Positions 41,913 to 55,160 of a stretch of DNA of 64,000 nt are shown here, one piece after another (the stretch's first letter is position 1; each line of letters starts with the position of its first letter). The notes beneath the pieces are model-generated. The model searched no databases, was not told the origin of the DNA, and saw only the letters and a list, made by a program, of their open reading frames with translations. The DNA is from Paralichthys olivaceus. Lineage: Eukaryota > Chordata > Actinopteri > Pleuronectiformes > Paralichthyidae. The stretch lies in contig NC_091100.1 in the NCBI RefSeq assembly GCF_024713975.1, positions 20,261,501-20,325,500 on the forward strand, in the 5' to 3' direction. A program made the translations under genes and the position numbers.

Positions 41913-44900
41913 TTAGCCACCGTTGCTGACCATGCTGGCAAGAGAATCTTCATCTCCCTGGGGATCCAAGCCCAGCCTCTGGAGGTCAAGGCCCATGGCT
42001 ACTAGCATCTGGAGCAGGGTAAGCTCCTGCTGGGTGGCCTGGTCCACCAAGGCCGGGCAGGTGGGGTTGCACTGGGGCCACTGGCAGGTGTCGACCAGGT
42101 GGAAAGGACAACCTTTGGCTGGAGTCCTGTTGTTGCGCGTTGCCTCCAGGCTCCTGTCCCAGCAGTGCAGGGCCCGTGGCAGAGAAGTACCTCTGACTTG
42201 GAAAGTCATCCAGTTACTGGAGGAACAACAAGACAGATATGTCAGGGGTGAGAAATAAAGAGTGAGAGGCTAGCAGAGGTTAGCAGAAAGCAAAAGACTA
42301 GACAGGAAAGTGTAATCAGCCATGGTCTGATCTCAAGGTTTGAAATTTGTTTTGGACATTGGTTGTCTCATTGTCTGGGTGCAACAAGTGTTACATCATC
42401 ACAGCAGAGTCACTGCACAAACACCAATTATAATTTGGTCTGACTATGTAAATGTAGCTGAGACTGCCCTGACCTATCGTTGTCCATGTGTGCAGGAAAA
42501 GAATGAGTGTGTTCAGGGGGGCTACCGAGGGGTTAGGGAAAGTGTGAAATAGCATTTGGTGACATGAAGAATGTGGCATGATGAACGAGTGAGCAGAAAC
42601 AGCAGCATAAGCTCAGTAGTTAAAGATGGCTACTGGAATAGATGAGAGTGAACCGGGGATGGCAAGCGTGAGAGTGTATTATAGCCACATGAGTCACATG
42701 GTCGTTCTTACCTTTTAGTCAGCACTGTGTGGGAGAGGCAAGATGGAGCAAATACAGCCCTGAAAAACAAAAAAAGAATACTGTGATGTCTAAGCTTAGG
42801 TCCATTAACCATCTGGGGCATATTAGATCTAGTGTTATCATTACATGTTGCTTTTCCAAAGAAGTTGTTGGGAACTCACGTGACATCTCTTAGGGAGTTT
42901 GTGAGCTCTCTGCCCAGGTTCTGTATGTACTGCCACTGCTCCACAGACAGACTCTGTCCTCCCATGTAGATGTTCTCGACCCTCAGTTGCTCCTCATCGA
43001 ACAGCCACTGCACAACAAACAGAGGGGCTACAGGGAACAAGAGTTCAACATTAAAGCTGTTTTGATCGATATAATGATTAATCAGATGTGTTGCTGTGAG
43101 CAATCGCTTGTCGTGACGGACTCGCAGAGTTATCACTCAATCACTCCGCGGTTCCCCCCTGCTCTACAATGTTTCATAGCTTGTTTTAGATCATTCTTTA
43201 AGTTTTAAAAGCCTGTGAATTTACTGTTTCAGTTCAGTGTGACAGCTCTCATTAACATTATCCTTAAGGCACCTGCTCAAAACATCAGACAGACAAAGTC
43301 CGAGACTATCTGGCGAATAAAGTAAAGAATTTGTAACATAAGTTTGTCACAGTTGTCACATCTTGGAAATTTCAGAAAGATGTGGCTTCCGTTTATTATT
43401 GTTTATCCAGGTGTTTTTGCCTGGATGGAGTCTGGAGTCTGTGATCTTGTCAAAGTCACCATATTTTCATAGTAATAGTGCACAAGTCAGTTATATTGCA
43501 TGTTAATCCAACATCAAGATAAACTTTGGTACCAACCAGCACTCACAGGTCAAGGTAGAGTAGAGTTTGTGTCCAAAGAAGCACTGCCACTCCTCTCCTC
43601 TCTTGTAGAGCTGCCGACATCTCTCAGGCACAACCCCATTCCACAACCTGAAAAAACCCCGACACACTGCTTACAGACTTACACTTTTAAACCTAAACAC
43701 CAAATCTGTACTGCCTGCCAGAGGAATGCACATCTTCACCTGAGTCCGATCTTGATGGCATCTTCAGGTGAGCAGGAAACAGTCTCGGGACAGTTAGGTG
43801 ATCTCTGCTGCTTACTCTCTAAAAACCAGCCAGAGTCCACCAGGCCTCGGACCTGAGCCTCTGCACCGAGCAGCTCCAGCTGACTGGCCACTCTCTCGAT
43901 GTTCAGCAAAACACCTGTCCCGCCAGCACTTCAGGGGAGCCAAAAACATCAATAAATAGTTTGGCTTTGAGAGACATGTTTATGTTAGAGGTGTCAAAAT
44001 GACAGTGCATACTAGCTGACAGCAAGGAAGTGAAAATTTAGCAGTCAGTGGATTTTGTTTTAGGGCCTGGGGGTGTCCTAACAACCATGTTGCTAACCTG
44101 GGAGGTATGTCCACCATTACAGGGCACGGCCCTTTAATAGACATTATGTCATTATTCACAGTTGACCGCAAACATCTTTATTGTTGACAAGAGGATGCAC
44201 CCAAAATAGGGCTTCTCTAGTTTAATGTTAGACATGGAGATGGTCCAGATGGGACAGAGGATGCAGGCTCTTGTCCAAAAGCTACGGTCAGTGTCAGAGC
44301 ATGAGCGATAACACTCACTCACCTTGTGCCAGACAGCATTACAACCTTGGCCTGCTTGATTCCTTTGGGGATGAGGTCTTTGATGACCTCTCGGATGATC
44401 AGGGATCCCATGAAGGTGTACTCAGCTGATAACAACAGAGTAACAACATTACAGTTCGAAAGCAACACAGCAAACAGTTAAATCAAGCGTGTCGTAAATC
44501 TTTGATGGAGGAACCTCACTGACAATGGTAAGCGTACTGCATTTGCATTACCCATTCGCTCAGCACACATGTTATGCATACAGTGCTTCACTAATATTCA
44601 CATTCACATGAGTCACTGGAGGAGTTAGGAGAACCACTGAGCCGATGATTAGTGGACTTGAAGGGTCTAAAGGAACTTACTTGTGTTTGCATTTTGCTCT
44701 CTTTCTTTCTCTCTTCCTTGTCGTGGCCGGGGCGGAGGGGTTGGAGACGGACCAGTTCCACTCCATACATCACTGGAACAGTATGGGATGAATCTGCAAT
44801 AATGGAGACAATCATATCTGGTAGACCATAGCTTGAGGCCATCAAAAAAACTATCTCCTCTGCAAAAATCCACTTTGGCAGCACATAGCCTCTTCCATCA

Positions 44901-47276
44901 CTTTTCTACATAAACCACTTTTAGATGCTGGTCACATCAAAACAAGTGAAGCTGAAGCAGCCCAGTGAGTGCAGTGAATTAAATGAGGATGCATTTTATT
45001 GCTAATGAAGTCATCTTTTCATTTGTAAGTTATTTCTTCCAAAAGTGAAATAGTCTGACTTTATGCTCAACATTAAAGTAAATTCGTTTCGAAATATTGG
45101 TGTGTAAATTGATGGTATTTACAAAAATCTTTTGAATCTGTTTGGAAGATTGCCTGTGCTGGTAGTCACGACACACAGGCAGGGGCCACAGTGTAATCTT
45201 GTGGGGGAACTGTTTTTTGTAGTTTGTTGTACTGTTCTGCAGCTGCTGTAGCACTTTGGATCGAGAAGCAATTCGCCATGGGGACAATAAATTATATTTG
45301 ACTTGATTTGATTTGAACTGCAACAGTTCATAAAAGGTCCATAAGAGGCTTGAATTATTATACTGGGTCTTTGCCAAGAGTCTGACAATACTACACATTA
45401 CTTCTCACTCAACGAGAAGTCTCACTCTGAACCATGCAGAAGCTAGTTGTCTCAGAAAGCTACATTATCACAACCTCCACCACTGTCGCCATGTTTGTTT
45501 TTGTCAGAAACTGATGACTCTGCACTGCCCTCTAGTGAATGTTTTTCTCTGCAACCATGCGAATGTAAAGGACACATTGGAATTTGTGGACAGTGACTGA
45601 TACATTGTTTGATAAACATTTTTATATCAACAAGATGAAAAAGGGGACACTCAGAGATAAAACCATCACGTTATTACAGTCATCACATTGTAACTTTGTG
45701 GGGCATTTTGTTCCAGTCTCCACAACTGCCCAAAAATTTTTGGAAAACACCAGGCAGAAGTTTCTTGTAGCTTTTGTCAGCTATCAGATTATATTTTAAT
45801 GACTACAGAATTTTGAACATGTAACAAATAACTGCCCTCACAGAGTTAGCCACAATAAGACACACAGTGAGGACAGGTACTTACATGATGTTTGCATTAT
45901 GCCAGTGAGGGTTTTCTTCTGCTTGGGAAGAAAGTATTCCAGTTCCTGTAAATCCAGCAATCAGATATCAGACATGTCCGTTTGTCTCACTACAGATCAC
46001 ATAAAGAAAGCAACACTATGGGAACACGTAAGACAGCTTTTTAAAACATGGCCGCTTGACCTACCTCTTTTTGTTTGGGGCCACCCTGATGAGCTCATTA
46101 GTCGTGGGATATTTTGGTACCTGGAATCACAGGTCTCTCTGCTGTAGCAGCACCAGCCACCTAAAAATAATAGAGACTAATATTAGACTGTCACCTCCTG
46201 CACAGCAAGGGAGACCCTTGTTAGCCAATGATAGAGGCCTGTGAGGAATGGAGAGGGAAAGCAATGAACTTGAGCCTGTTATGTTAACGTGGCTGTACTG
46301 TACTTTCACTCACAGTTGTTCCAAAAAAGACAAATCATTCCTTTAATTTAAGAAATGTCTGAACCTGATTTGTTGACTAAATTCTAAAATCTTTTCATGT
46401 CAGCCAGGTTGAATGTTTGTGGCTTTTGGGAACTCCCACAGGAGTCAATCAGGAGAACTATCCACAAAAATGTACACTAACCTAAATCTATCATAATGAC
46501 AGGTGACAACCAAAAAAGGAGAAAAATAGAAGATGAAAGGCCAAGATGACATCCCCATCAAAATTCCAATGGGGGTGTCACGCCTAAACAAGCTGACCTT
46601 TGGGGACCAAAATTAACCAGTTGGGTTCTTAAATACTCACCTTCCAGAAATAACAGCCATCGGCGGCTTCCTCTGAACTCCTTTAGGTAAAACCTGTAGA
46701 ACCACAAATAATCAGGAATGAGGAGATGGTGACGATAAATCATCCATGACACAATGATGCTCTGTGTAGCTGATATCACTATATTCATCAGATGGCAACT
46801 AAATACAATCAAATTCTTCAAATGAAAGAGTTTCAGGAAAACAAGTTAGAGAAAACATGAGACCAATCTCACCCAGCTGATGTTCCATCATTACATGTGA
46901 CTTGGGTGTTCTTGAGGAAGTGCAGCCTCATATCATTTGTCTGCTGTCCAGCTGCTCGAGCCCCTGCAGCACTCTCCCGTCCGGCTTCAGCCATGCCTCC
47001 AGTGCTTCTTGTGCCTCCAGTACCTCCAGTACCTCCTGTGCCTCTTGTACTTCCAGTGGTTCCAGTACTGCCAGTACCTCCACTGCCTCCAGTACCTCCA
47101 GTGGCCTCTGTGCTTCCAGGAGTCAGTTCGACGACAGGGGCTGACTGGCCAACATCACCTCCTTGGTTCCCACCAGACTTCTTGGTGGACTTGCCACTGG
47201 CTTTAGCATTACGGTTGTTCTGACACCAGATTCCCCCAAGCAGAAGCAAGAAAGCAATCTGGCCCAATATCTTCAT
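41913..47276 (-). CDS. notum2: Notum-type palmitoleoyl-protein carboxylesterase (Wnt deacylase), complete
   Basis: A secreted alpha/beta-hydrolase that removes the palmitoleate from Wnt ligands and so blocks Frizzled signalling. Coding exons (- strand): 47276-46873, 46693-46641, 46160-46065, 45945-45885, 44793-44681, 44425-44323, 43928-43740, 43647-43547, 43027-42880, 42759-42712, 42216-41913. All have GT-AG borders and total 1620 nt = 539 aa + TAA. Visible in order: signal peptide ([19 protein letters not shown]), a Lys/Gly linker, a Gly/Thr/Ser repeat (about 58-94), [44 protein letters not shown], nucleophile elbow GTSAGG (Ser277), [26 protein letters not shown] (Asp384), CLSHTV (His433), [15 protein letters not shown], and a SNGG end. 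Triad spacing fits human NOTUM. The 'notum2' assignment rather than notum1 is inferred from divergence and location; family membership is certain. Confidence 0.92.
45150..45325 (+). repeat. LINE 3' tail in an intron of the notum-type gene
   Basis: The sequence 'ctgtagcactttggatcgagaagcaattcgccatggggacaataaattatattTGACTTGATTTGATTTGA' has the typical teleost non-LTR 3' end with a short tandem tail (shown here by position: the tail lies at about 45298-45316). It sits in the 45884-44794 intron, antisense to the host gene. Confidence 0.6.
46993..47105 (-). repeat. notum2: In-frame 9-bp-type minisatellite inside the notum-type exon
   Basis: The + strand shows repeated CCTCCAGTACCTCCAGTA/CCTCCTGTGCCTCTTGTA units, i.e. 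- strand codons for Gly, Thr, Ser in GGT/GST/TGG order. It keeps the reading frame over roughly residues 58-94 of the protein. The long opposite-strand ORFs (Pro/Val-rich or Ser/Cys-rich) at this place are shadows of the repeat. Confidence 0.85.
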
Positions 47277-47422
47277 ATCTTTGGCAACACAAGAAAAAAG
47301 ATACATTCATCTATTGCTTGCTCAAAATCTGGATTCACATGCACAGGCCACAAAATATTCTTCATTTTTTATTCTCATCACATAAAAAAGTCCATCACTT
47401 TGTGATCTAAAAATAAACTTAC

Positions 47423-47616
47423 CTCTTAAAGAAGATTCAGCCTTGAAGATTGTTGCTGTGGCACCTCTGAGGTCAGGTAGATAACTGGAGCTGCAGAGGA
47501 ATGAGTGAAAAGTTCAGAGCGCAGTGTCCAGGTGTGAGAGGAGGATGCCCGTCATATGAAGTGATGAAGACTTGACCAGTTTTGATGAAGCCTGCAAATC
47601 AGTGGTGAGCTTTATA
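47423..47616 (-). promoter_or_regulatory. notum2: Probable non-coding first exon and TATA box of the notum-type gene
   Basis: Reading the - strand, TATAAA is present at 47616-47611. About 30 nt downstream a transcript could start near 47585. A good splice donor (TTTAAGAG|GTAAGT) lies at 47423/47422, pairing in sense with the acceptor at 47279. The exon would be all 5'UTR. This is inferred from signals only. Confidence 0.5.
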
Positions 47617-50600
47617 GTGTCACCATATGGATCAGATTTCCTCCTGTTTTCTCATGCAGCTCCTGCCAGGGGCTGAGATAACTGCTGACGACACACCGCA
47701 AGGGGAGGTACTGGACAGCCAGTGGTGAGGAGAAAAGATAACACACGCATCTCTTCAACATATTTCAAGTCGTTGCACACACCCACCACCCAGCACTTTC
47801 CCATCTGACCATGGCTCTCCTTCCCCCCAATCCCCACTGCTCTTCTCCCTCCCACCTTACACCTCTGATCGGCAGTATTTTGATTTAAACATCTACATGG
47901 TCCTTACAAGTGCACAGCCCCTTTGTGTGTTATTTGACCCAGAGGTCATTGGAGTACACACCTCATACACTTTCCGATACTGGAATGAATAGCACCACAA
48001 GGTCAACAATTGGACACTCATATGGTGCAGGTGAGGGACCAAGCACATTATGCATGTTTTCAAACTTTCTTAAAAAGTCTCAATATTATCAGCAAAATTA
48101 ACAGAGAATTTCCACAACAACAGCTCCTCCATAACACCTGTCATACTTTGTGTTAATGTATAGAAGAACAATCATTGCATGACAAGTACAGGGGTTATAC
48201 TATATATAGATTATACTATTTTATATTTGTCACTGAATGTTTTATATGTCACTTATACAAATACTTTCGAAGCAGGATTGTTAGAGCAGCAGATGCAACA
48301 TGTTCTGCAACCTCCACTCTTAGATTCTTAGATCCGATTTATCATTCTAGTCTCAGGTTCATCACTAGAGATGACTTTTCCAGATTGTGAGTTACAACAT
48401 GACAATAAGTGGTTCAGACAGATTTGAAAAAAAAAAATTCTATCCACCATTAAGGTGCCATGCAGTGTGTAAAGTTTCTACAGTTGCTTCCTCTTACAGG
48501 TTGTCTCTGCAGACTCCTGGATGGCAGGTTAGGTAAGTTTGCCTTTGGTGAAGAAAGAAGCAGAGTATTTGAAACTGATCTGTGACGGTCCCCCTGGGAT
48601 GGTTGTAGGGTGACATACCGCTGATCCCTGAAAGATCACGAGCCCCAGGGCTCTAAAGTTCTCATCGATGAAATGCACACCATCCCGACATGTCAACAAT
48701 AATGATCACTAGGGAGGCCAGAGGCTGCACAGGGCTTTATCGGGCTGCTGGGACTGAAAGGACTGCAGGGTGGCAGGAGGTCTGAGGATGACTTAAGCAC
48801 AGAATAAAAGAATAATTTCATTATAGCAAAGACAATATAGCTTCAATTCACATTCCCTTCAGAAGACTAGACACACTGACAATAGCAGATTTACTCAACA
48901 TTCATACTTGAAATATGAAACACATGAAGGGCTGTGCAACAGTTTAAATTTTAAGGCACATATAAAACATTATGATTAGGTCAAAGGTGGATTGTAATAT
49001 GGGTTGCAGAATAGCTGTATTTATTCTGGTTGTGTTGAGGATTACTAGTATTGTTTAGCAAAAATCAACCAGTATGTTGTCTGCAAAAATCACATAACCA
49101 TTTGAAGACTTAAATAAGGCAGACAGATTTATCAAGGTTTGTCTCGTTGCTTTGGCAGGGTGAAAATGGTATTTTGTCCATTTTTCAAGCATTTCATGCT
49201 ATTTTAGCTACTTTCAACTATGGCCAGAAAGAAAACAAAGCTACTCAAAAATATGTGTTTGAGATCGTATGCACCTACGTGCAATAAAAATGTACCCTAA
49301 GGACATCACTATACTGAATTTGATCTACCGAGCTGAACAATTTTTCATTCCTCCAGTTGTCTTGAGGCATGCACACCACCATCTGTCTTCCCAGAAATCA
49401 ATGCAACAATCTGTTTAACAGATACCTCAAATAGCTGAAAAACGAAAGAAGTTGCTGTAAATCTATCACTGTTTCGCCAGAATGTCACGAACAGACAGAT
49501 GGCATTACTGCTATTTTGTTTTTCTTTGATATGGGATTGGACAGAATGATACGTTTTTCAGAGCAGGCTTCAGATCAATGGATTAAAGTGAATTTGTTCT
49601 CTGCACCTCCAGTGATTCAACTCCGAGAGCCTACACTGGGGCAAACACTGTCCCCACCAGCATCTACAGACGCGTTCACACACAAAATGTCTGGAGTCTA
49701 TTACTTTTGAAAACATTTTACACCCATATAAGGCTCAGGAGGCATGTTGAACTTCACCCTGACAGAGGCAACAGCTTGACCCCTTGTGCACCATAGGAGG
49801 TATTCTTTCTCTCTCTTGTGTTGTTATTTTTCAAAGCCAACCTCCAAGGTCAGGACACCTAAAGCCCGGGTGGTCTGAGCACTTTGTCTGCTGAGCATGT
49901 GTGTCATCACCAGCCTCAATATCTGAGGGCCCCAGCCGTGAGCTTCAAAGAACAACGATCCAGAGGCAGCAGTCATATGCTGGATTGTTATGTCCACATC
50001 ACAGTGCAGAAAGGTTGTGACTTACACGTAATAGCTCAACATGAACAACAGATTGAAACCATAGAGTGGTCAATTCAACAAACTCCTACTTTAATGCAAT
50101 TGAAAACAAAGATGTTGTATGTGTAAAACAACAAAACCTTTAAATAAAGTCATGTTCCATCCCAATCATGCCTTGCAGCTCTTTTTTCCGTGTTGCGTGT
50201 AATGTGACAATCTGCAACAGCATCACTCTGAATCTATGTTGTCACCAGCATTGAAGGGCATAGCTGGGGAAAGAGGCCCATGATTAATAGACGATAAGAG
50301 TGGCATTTGGACAAGTCACAAAAAATGGGCCTCAGGTGAGAGATATGAGACCTGGTCAGAGCTAACTGCCAGAGCTCGCCATTCAATCCGTGTGGACGAC
50401 AGATGGGGTCTTAGCGGGATCGGTGTAAAGTGCTGAGCCACTGCGGGAAGAGAGCAGGAGGGGTGGGCAAAACTATCCCCTCAACCAGGTGTTAAGAGGT
50501 CTTGCGTGGAAACCTTTTGCAAACTATGGATGCATCAAAGTGATGAATGGAGGGATGGCAGGGGATTCAAGGTGTTGGATTCAGGAGAGCTGTCAGGGAG

Positions 50601-51359
50601 TGATCTCACAGCCATAGATAAGGATAGGTGACAAGTGATAATGTTTCGAATACTACGAGTAGCTGCATCTCCTGTCACAACTAACTATGTGTTCTGTCCA
50701 CCTTACTATCGAGCCAAATGCATCTTCATCTTAGTAAAATGTATTCAGCCTCGAATATGAATGCCACAACTGCAATCCTAAACAGCCAAAGATGTGCAAA
50801 GGACAATTATTGACATAAAAGTATGACATCACAGTCAGTTTGTTTTCACAAATGAGTACAAATGAACCAAATATCAGGTTTTGCACCTTACATATAGTTG
50901 TGTTTTTGATAAATTCTTTAGGTTTCAAAAAGTGGCTTACTTCATCGGATTTGGAAATGTATTTTCTCCTAATAGGCAACTTTGCACTTACTTTTGTGTG
51001 GTCATTTTTCTGTGCACCACCTGTTTTGAAGTGTGTGTGGGGGGGGGGGGGGGGCATACTATGCTTGAGTGAACAGTTCAAAGTGTCTTTTGGGCTCATG
51101 ACACAGTGGAGCAGCAACGTGGCCTTGGAGTCATTCTGGATGAACCACCAGGCCTGTCAGAACAGTGATGTATACCACTGGAGGGGTCACACCATGCTCA
51201 TCTATGGCACGCATCAATAGGTCCTTCACATAGTAAGCAGTAAGCCCTACATATGCACCTTCTGATAAGAGATACACACTGTGTAGGATCTTTGTAAAAA
51301 ATGAAGTTCATGCCCTAAAAAGAAATCTGATTGCCAACCAAATAAGATAGCTATGATCT
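47617..51359. other. Spacer upstream of the notum-type gene
   Basis: No exon or RNA gene is recognised. A 13-14-base G run occurs at about 51041-51054. The first kilobase presumably includes the promoter of the - strand gene. Confidence 0.55.
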
Positions 51360-51680
51360 GCGAGGACCATAGACCTTAAAGACCTGTCTGACAGCAAAGC
51401 TAGCAACTCTGTGAGGATTTGCTTTGAGCCGAAACTAATGTCACCATGCTAACATGCCAATGTTAAGCAGGTATGATGTTGACAATGTTCACTATCTTAG
51501 TTTAACATGTTTAAAGGTATCAGGCCCCAAAAAGTGCTGGACAAATTCAAACTGTATCTTGATGGTGGCACTAACTCAAAGGGGAATACCGATGTCTTTG
51601 GAATACATCCAATGGGGACCATGAACATCTATATAAACTTCCATGAGGACGGGCAACAGAAACACATACACATACTAAGG
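51360..51680 (+). repeat. Dispersed teleost repeat, copy 2 of family C
   Basis: The motifs 'cagcaaagctagcaactctgtgagg', 'catgctaacatgccaatgttaagcaggtatgatgtt', 'gtatcttgatggtggcactaactc' and 'ccaatggggaccatgaacatct' are the reverse-orientation partners of the block at 27.8-28.2 kb. The small ORF here is not a gene. Confidence 0.65.
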
Positions 51681-51683
51681 CAT

Positions 51684-51910
51684 TTTTCAATCAATCATAT
51701 TTTATTTGTATAGCCCATATTCACAAATCATAATTTGTAGTATAGGGCTTAACAAGCAGTGACACCCTCTGTCCTTAACCCTCAACAAGAGTGAGATATA
51801 AACTGCCAATAAACCCTATTAACGGGGAGAAATCTCAGAGAGAGCCACATGTGAGGGATCCCTCTCCCAGGACAGACAGAAGTGCAATAGATGCAATAGA
51901 TGTAGCTGTG
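51684..51910 (+). repeat. Teleost interspersed repeat (SINE/LINE-like)
   Basis: The sequence 'tttatttgtatagcccatattcacaaatcataatttgta-tatagggcttaacaag...cctctgtccttaaccctcaacaagagtgag...ctcagagagagccacatgtgagggatccctctcccaggacagacagaagtgcaatagatg' is one of the most common teleost interspersed repeats, recognised by its fixed motif order. No A/B box is visible. Confidence 0.75.
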
Positions 51911-54900
51911 AATTTTACAAAATTGATGAGAACAAACAGTTTTTACCACAATAGAAAAGTATGTCAGTGTTTAAAGTATTTATACATACCAAAATACCTC
52001 ATGCAATGACAAATACATCTACATTTAATAACAAGAGCATGTCCTCTTCCGATTAATCCTGTAGTGGTGTGTGATGTAACAGATACTAACAGAAAGGTTG
52101 GCTATTTTTTTTCACTGGCCAAAAACACCTACTAACATCTGGCTTTTGTCTGCAAAGAGAATTAATACAATCAGCGTCGAAGAAGCCTGACCTTGGTGTG
52201 TTGTTTTTTCTTTCCCCAGAGCGGGTTGGTAGATGGCACTATGTGACAAGCTGTAAATCACAGATTCCAGCCGAAGTGATGTCAGCTCTTTGCATCATGT
52301 GTTGTCACTTCACACTGTGAAGACACGTGGACACATGGTCACAACTCTTTCAGGCCACACACCCCTCGGTCGGGCAGAGGATTTGATCGCAGGTGCATGT
52401 GCATTATGTATATCTTTTAGCACAACAAGTCAATATGTATTCACTCCTTAGCTAAATGACAGATTCATTAATATGAGAGCAAAGTCCTTTGAGGTTAATG
52501 CAACTTGGTCACTCTGTTAAGCAAGGCAATCTAAAGTACACGGTGACATCACCTACAGTATGTACTGTATGTATGTATATGTATATGTATAGACATACCT
52601 CAGGACAGTAAAAATGTTAACTGTTTACTATTTATAGAACTGCCTGTGTGAATGTGGCGGGATGACTGCTGTTGGTGAGTAGTTGGCCTGGATAACCAGA
52701 GGTATATGAAAAGCTCAACTGAGTCACTTCAGCTAATGGCCTCTCACTTCTGGGAACCCCCTTGTTAAAGGGTCAAGGATGCATATTCTAATAAGCATGC
52801 ACAATTCATGCATCAAATTTATGGTGACGTGACAGTTTAGCATCTGTGTTAGCTTTATCACCCCAAGCAGTCGACTGGGCTGAGCTCATCGCAGAAAACA
52901 TAACATCATCATGTTGCCAGAGATCAGGTTGAATCCATGCTTAGCCATGCCGTGCCAGGATACAAAGTTTTCCGTTTTCTCTCATGACGGATAGACTTAA
53001 CAGCATATCTGACATAAAGGATTGATTTTCCTGGCAGAATGAAAGAAAAAGTGGATGTAGGTATGCAGGCAAATAAGCTACAGGCACAGCAGGTTAGCTT
53101 AGCACAATTAAGAATGAAAATGGGTGGAAGTACATCTTAAGATAGTAGCCTATGTTATATTCTGTTGACTGTGCAAAAACCTGAAGTGTAAAAAGACAAC
53201 ACATTTTTGCAAGACTGCCAGACTATTTCCTGTCTGAGTGCAGTAACCTCTCTTTGACATGTCATTGTAGAAATAACAGTAGCCTACGACATGCTGCAAA
53301 GGTCAGGAGTCAAACTGTGGCCATTGAAGTTATGTAGTATGCATATGCTATTATGGTTTATGAGGGTACCCTTTACATATTTATATTGATAATCAAACTA
53401 GATGTTATGTGCTTTGCAGTGCATATGCCCACTGTTGAATGGATTCAAAATTCATACATACACTAAAGTTAACTGGACCTTGGTAAATGATAATGTTAAC
53501 CATGGTCTGGTATTCTGTCAAATAGGACAATGCATATGAGGCATATACCTGGAATTAATTTAAAAAGGAACACAAGCACTTACCTTAAAATGTAAAAGTG
53601 AAGAATGACAAAAAAAAAGACAAGAATTTGTCACCAGGCCTTCAGTGAATTTCGCAGCAAGCTGTTTCTTTCATCTACACTGTATGTTTTGCCTGGAAGG
53701 ATAAATTGTTTGGATAGATTGTGCAGTTGTCCAAAACTATACTAGAGATGATAGTTTTTCTTACAGCTCACATCTGGCTTCGCAGAAGGCATGCTTATGT
53801 ATCATTTGAGAACAGGGGGATGGTTGTTTAAAGGATGATTCTGTATAATCCATCATCTTAAAGGGACTGAAGTGAGATTTAAATCCTCATATGTGAGTGC
53901 ATTTACAAAATCTGAAAGAAATATTTCAAAAGTTATGAGACGTCAAATGCTATCATATTCCAAGCTGCAGATTTGCACTTGAAACCCTTTTCACTCATTC
54001 ACCAATGGTTCCTCAATGCAGCACATGGAGCTCATGCTACCATTACCATGCTACTATTACTTACTATAAATCCAACAAAGACTTGATGACCGACAGTCTG
54101 CATATATTAAAGCCAAGAGGCAATACAATCTGTATCCGAAAGCTTTTATGACTTATAGAGATTTGTATTATTCGTGCTGCTCAAAATTTACAACCACGAT
54201 TATTCACGGCTAGCAAGACAGTCCTAGTTTAGTTAAGTTTTATTGCCCTCTTCACATTCTTGTTGCCAATATCTCAGTCAGTGTTTCAGCAGATTCCTTT
54301 GGACGTGATTCTAAGAAAAGAACCTAAACAATTCACATGAACTTCTGATGGCTGTAGATGGACGCAGAATCAAGCTGTCTGACATTATTTACTATATTAA
54401 AAGCTTATTGTGTCTATTTTTATACATGACAGCTAATTTAGATGTGGAGCTGATGGTTATTTATGGTTATTAATACTGGCTCTGTGACTTGAGTCATGTT
54501 TATTTACCGGTATAATTTTGTCACCCAAAATGGTGCTGCAGATGGAGCTGTGCATCTGTTGCTTTATTTAAACAGTTGCACCTTACTATAAAACTGTCAG
54601 CACTATTAATCAGGAGCTGAGATAATGAACGGTGCTCTACTTTAGATTTGCAAGGCTGTCATTCTACTAAAGCAACATGAGACACTGATGGGTGAGTTTT
54701 ATACCTTTTTTGTTCTTGTCACATCACAACAACCACGACAACAACACTACTACTTCTTGTTTATTTAGTACAGGAAAGATGATTGAGAATATCTATAAGA
54801 AGTAATATATTGTCAATTTAAGAATTTCTTTGTACAAATACTAATACGTGAGGTCAAGGAGAGGGGTAGCCACGCCCCTGAGGCAGCCCACATAGAGTTG

Positions 54901-54954
54901 AACTGATTAATTCTGATAAAGTGATCACCATTTTAGATCAGGCATCGTTCAACA
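51911..54954. other. Spacer without recognisable gene
   Basis: AT-rich, with a degenerate (TATGTATATG)-like patch at about 52555-52595. No exon, RNA gene or named element could be supported. Confidence 0.55.
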
Positions 54955-55160
54955 TTTTTGTTGCCTTCTCAGAGAGCAGTTCAAGGATTTTGATGAAAAA
55001 CAATCATCCATGTTTATGAGACACGTATTTATGTATGTGTGCAAGTTGGTGCAGAGCCTACGGTAATATTAGGATCTATTGCATTTAAATGTGGTTTCAT
55101 AAGGGGACAGTTGGGCCATGGCGGAGGCATGCAATCTATTGAGTACCATTCTAGTTGGAT
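54955..55160 (+). repeat. Dispersed teleost repeat, copy 2 of family A
   Basis: Shares ordered motifs with the block at 7.8-8.0 kb, including 'gtgtgcaagttggtgcag' and 'gacagttgggccatggcggaggcatgcaatctattgagtaccattctag'. Confidence 0.65.

Noticed and set aside
41691..42258. Plus-strand ORFs of 104 and 111 codons
   Set aside because: Antisense of the last Notum exon.
46897..47223. Overlapping plus-strand ORFs (Pro/Val-rich, Ser/Cys-rich, Leu-rich) opposite the Notum exon
   Set aside because: Shadows of the in-frame 9-bp repeat; the minus-strand frame has signal peptide, splice sites and a conserved continuation.
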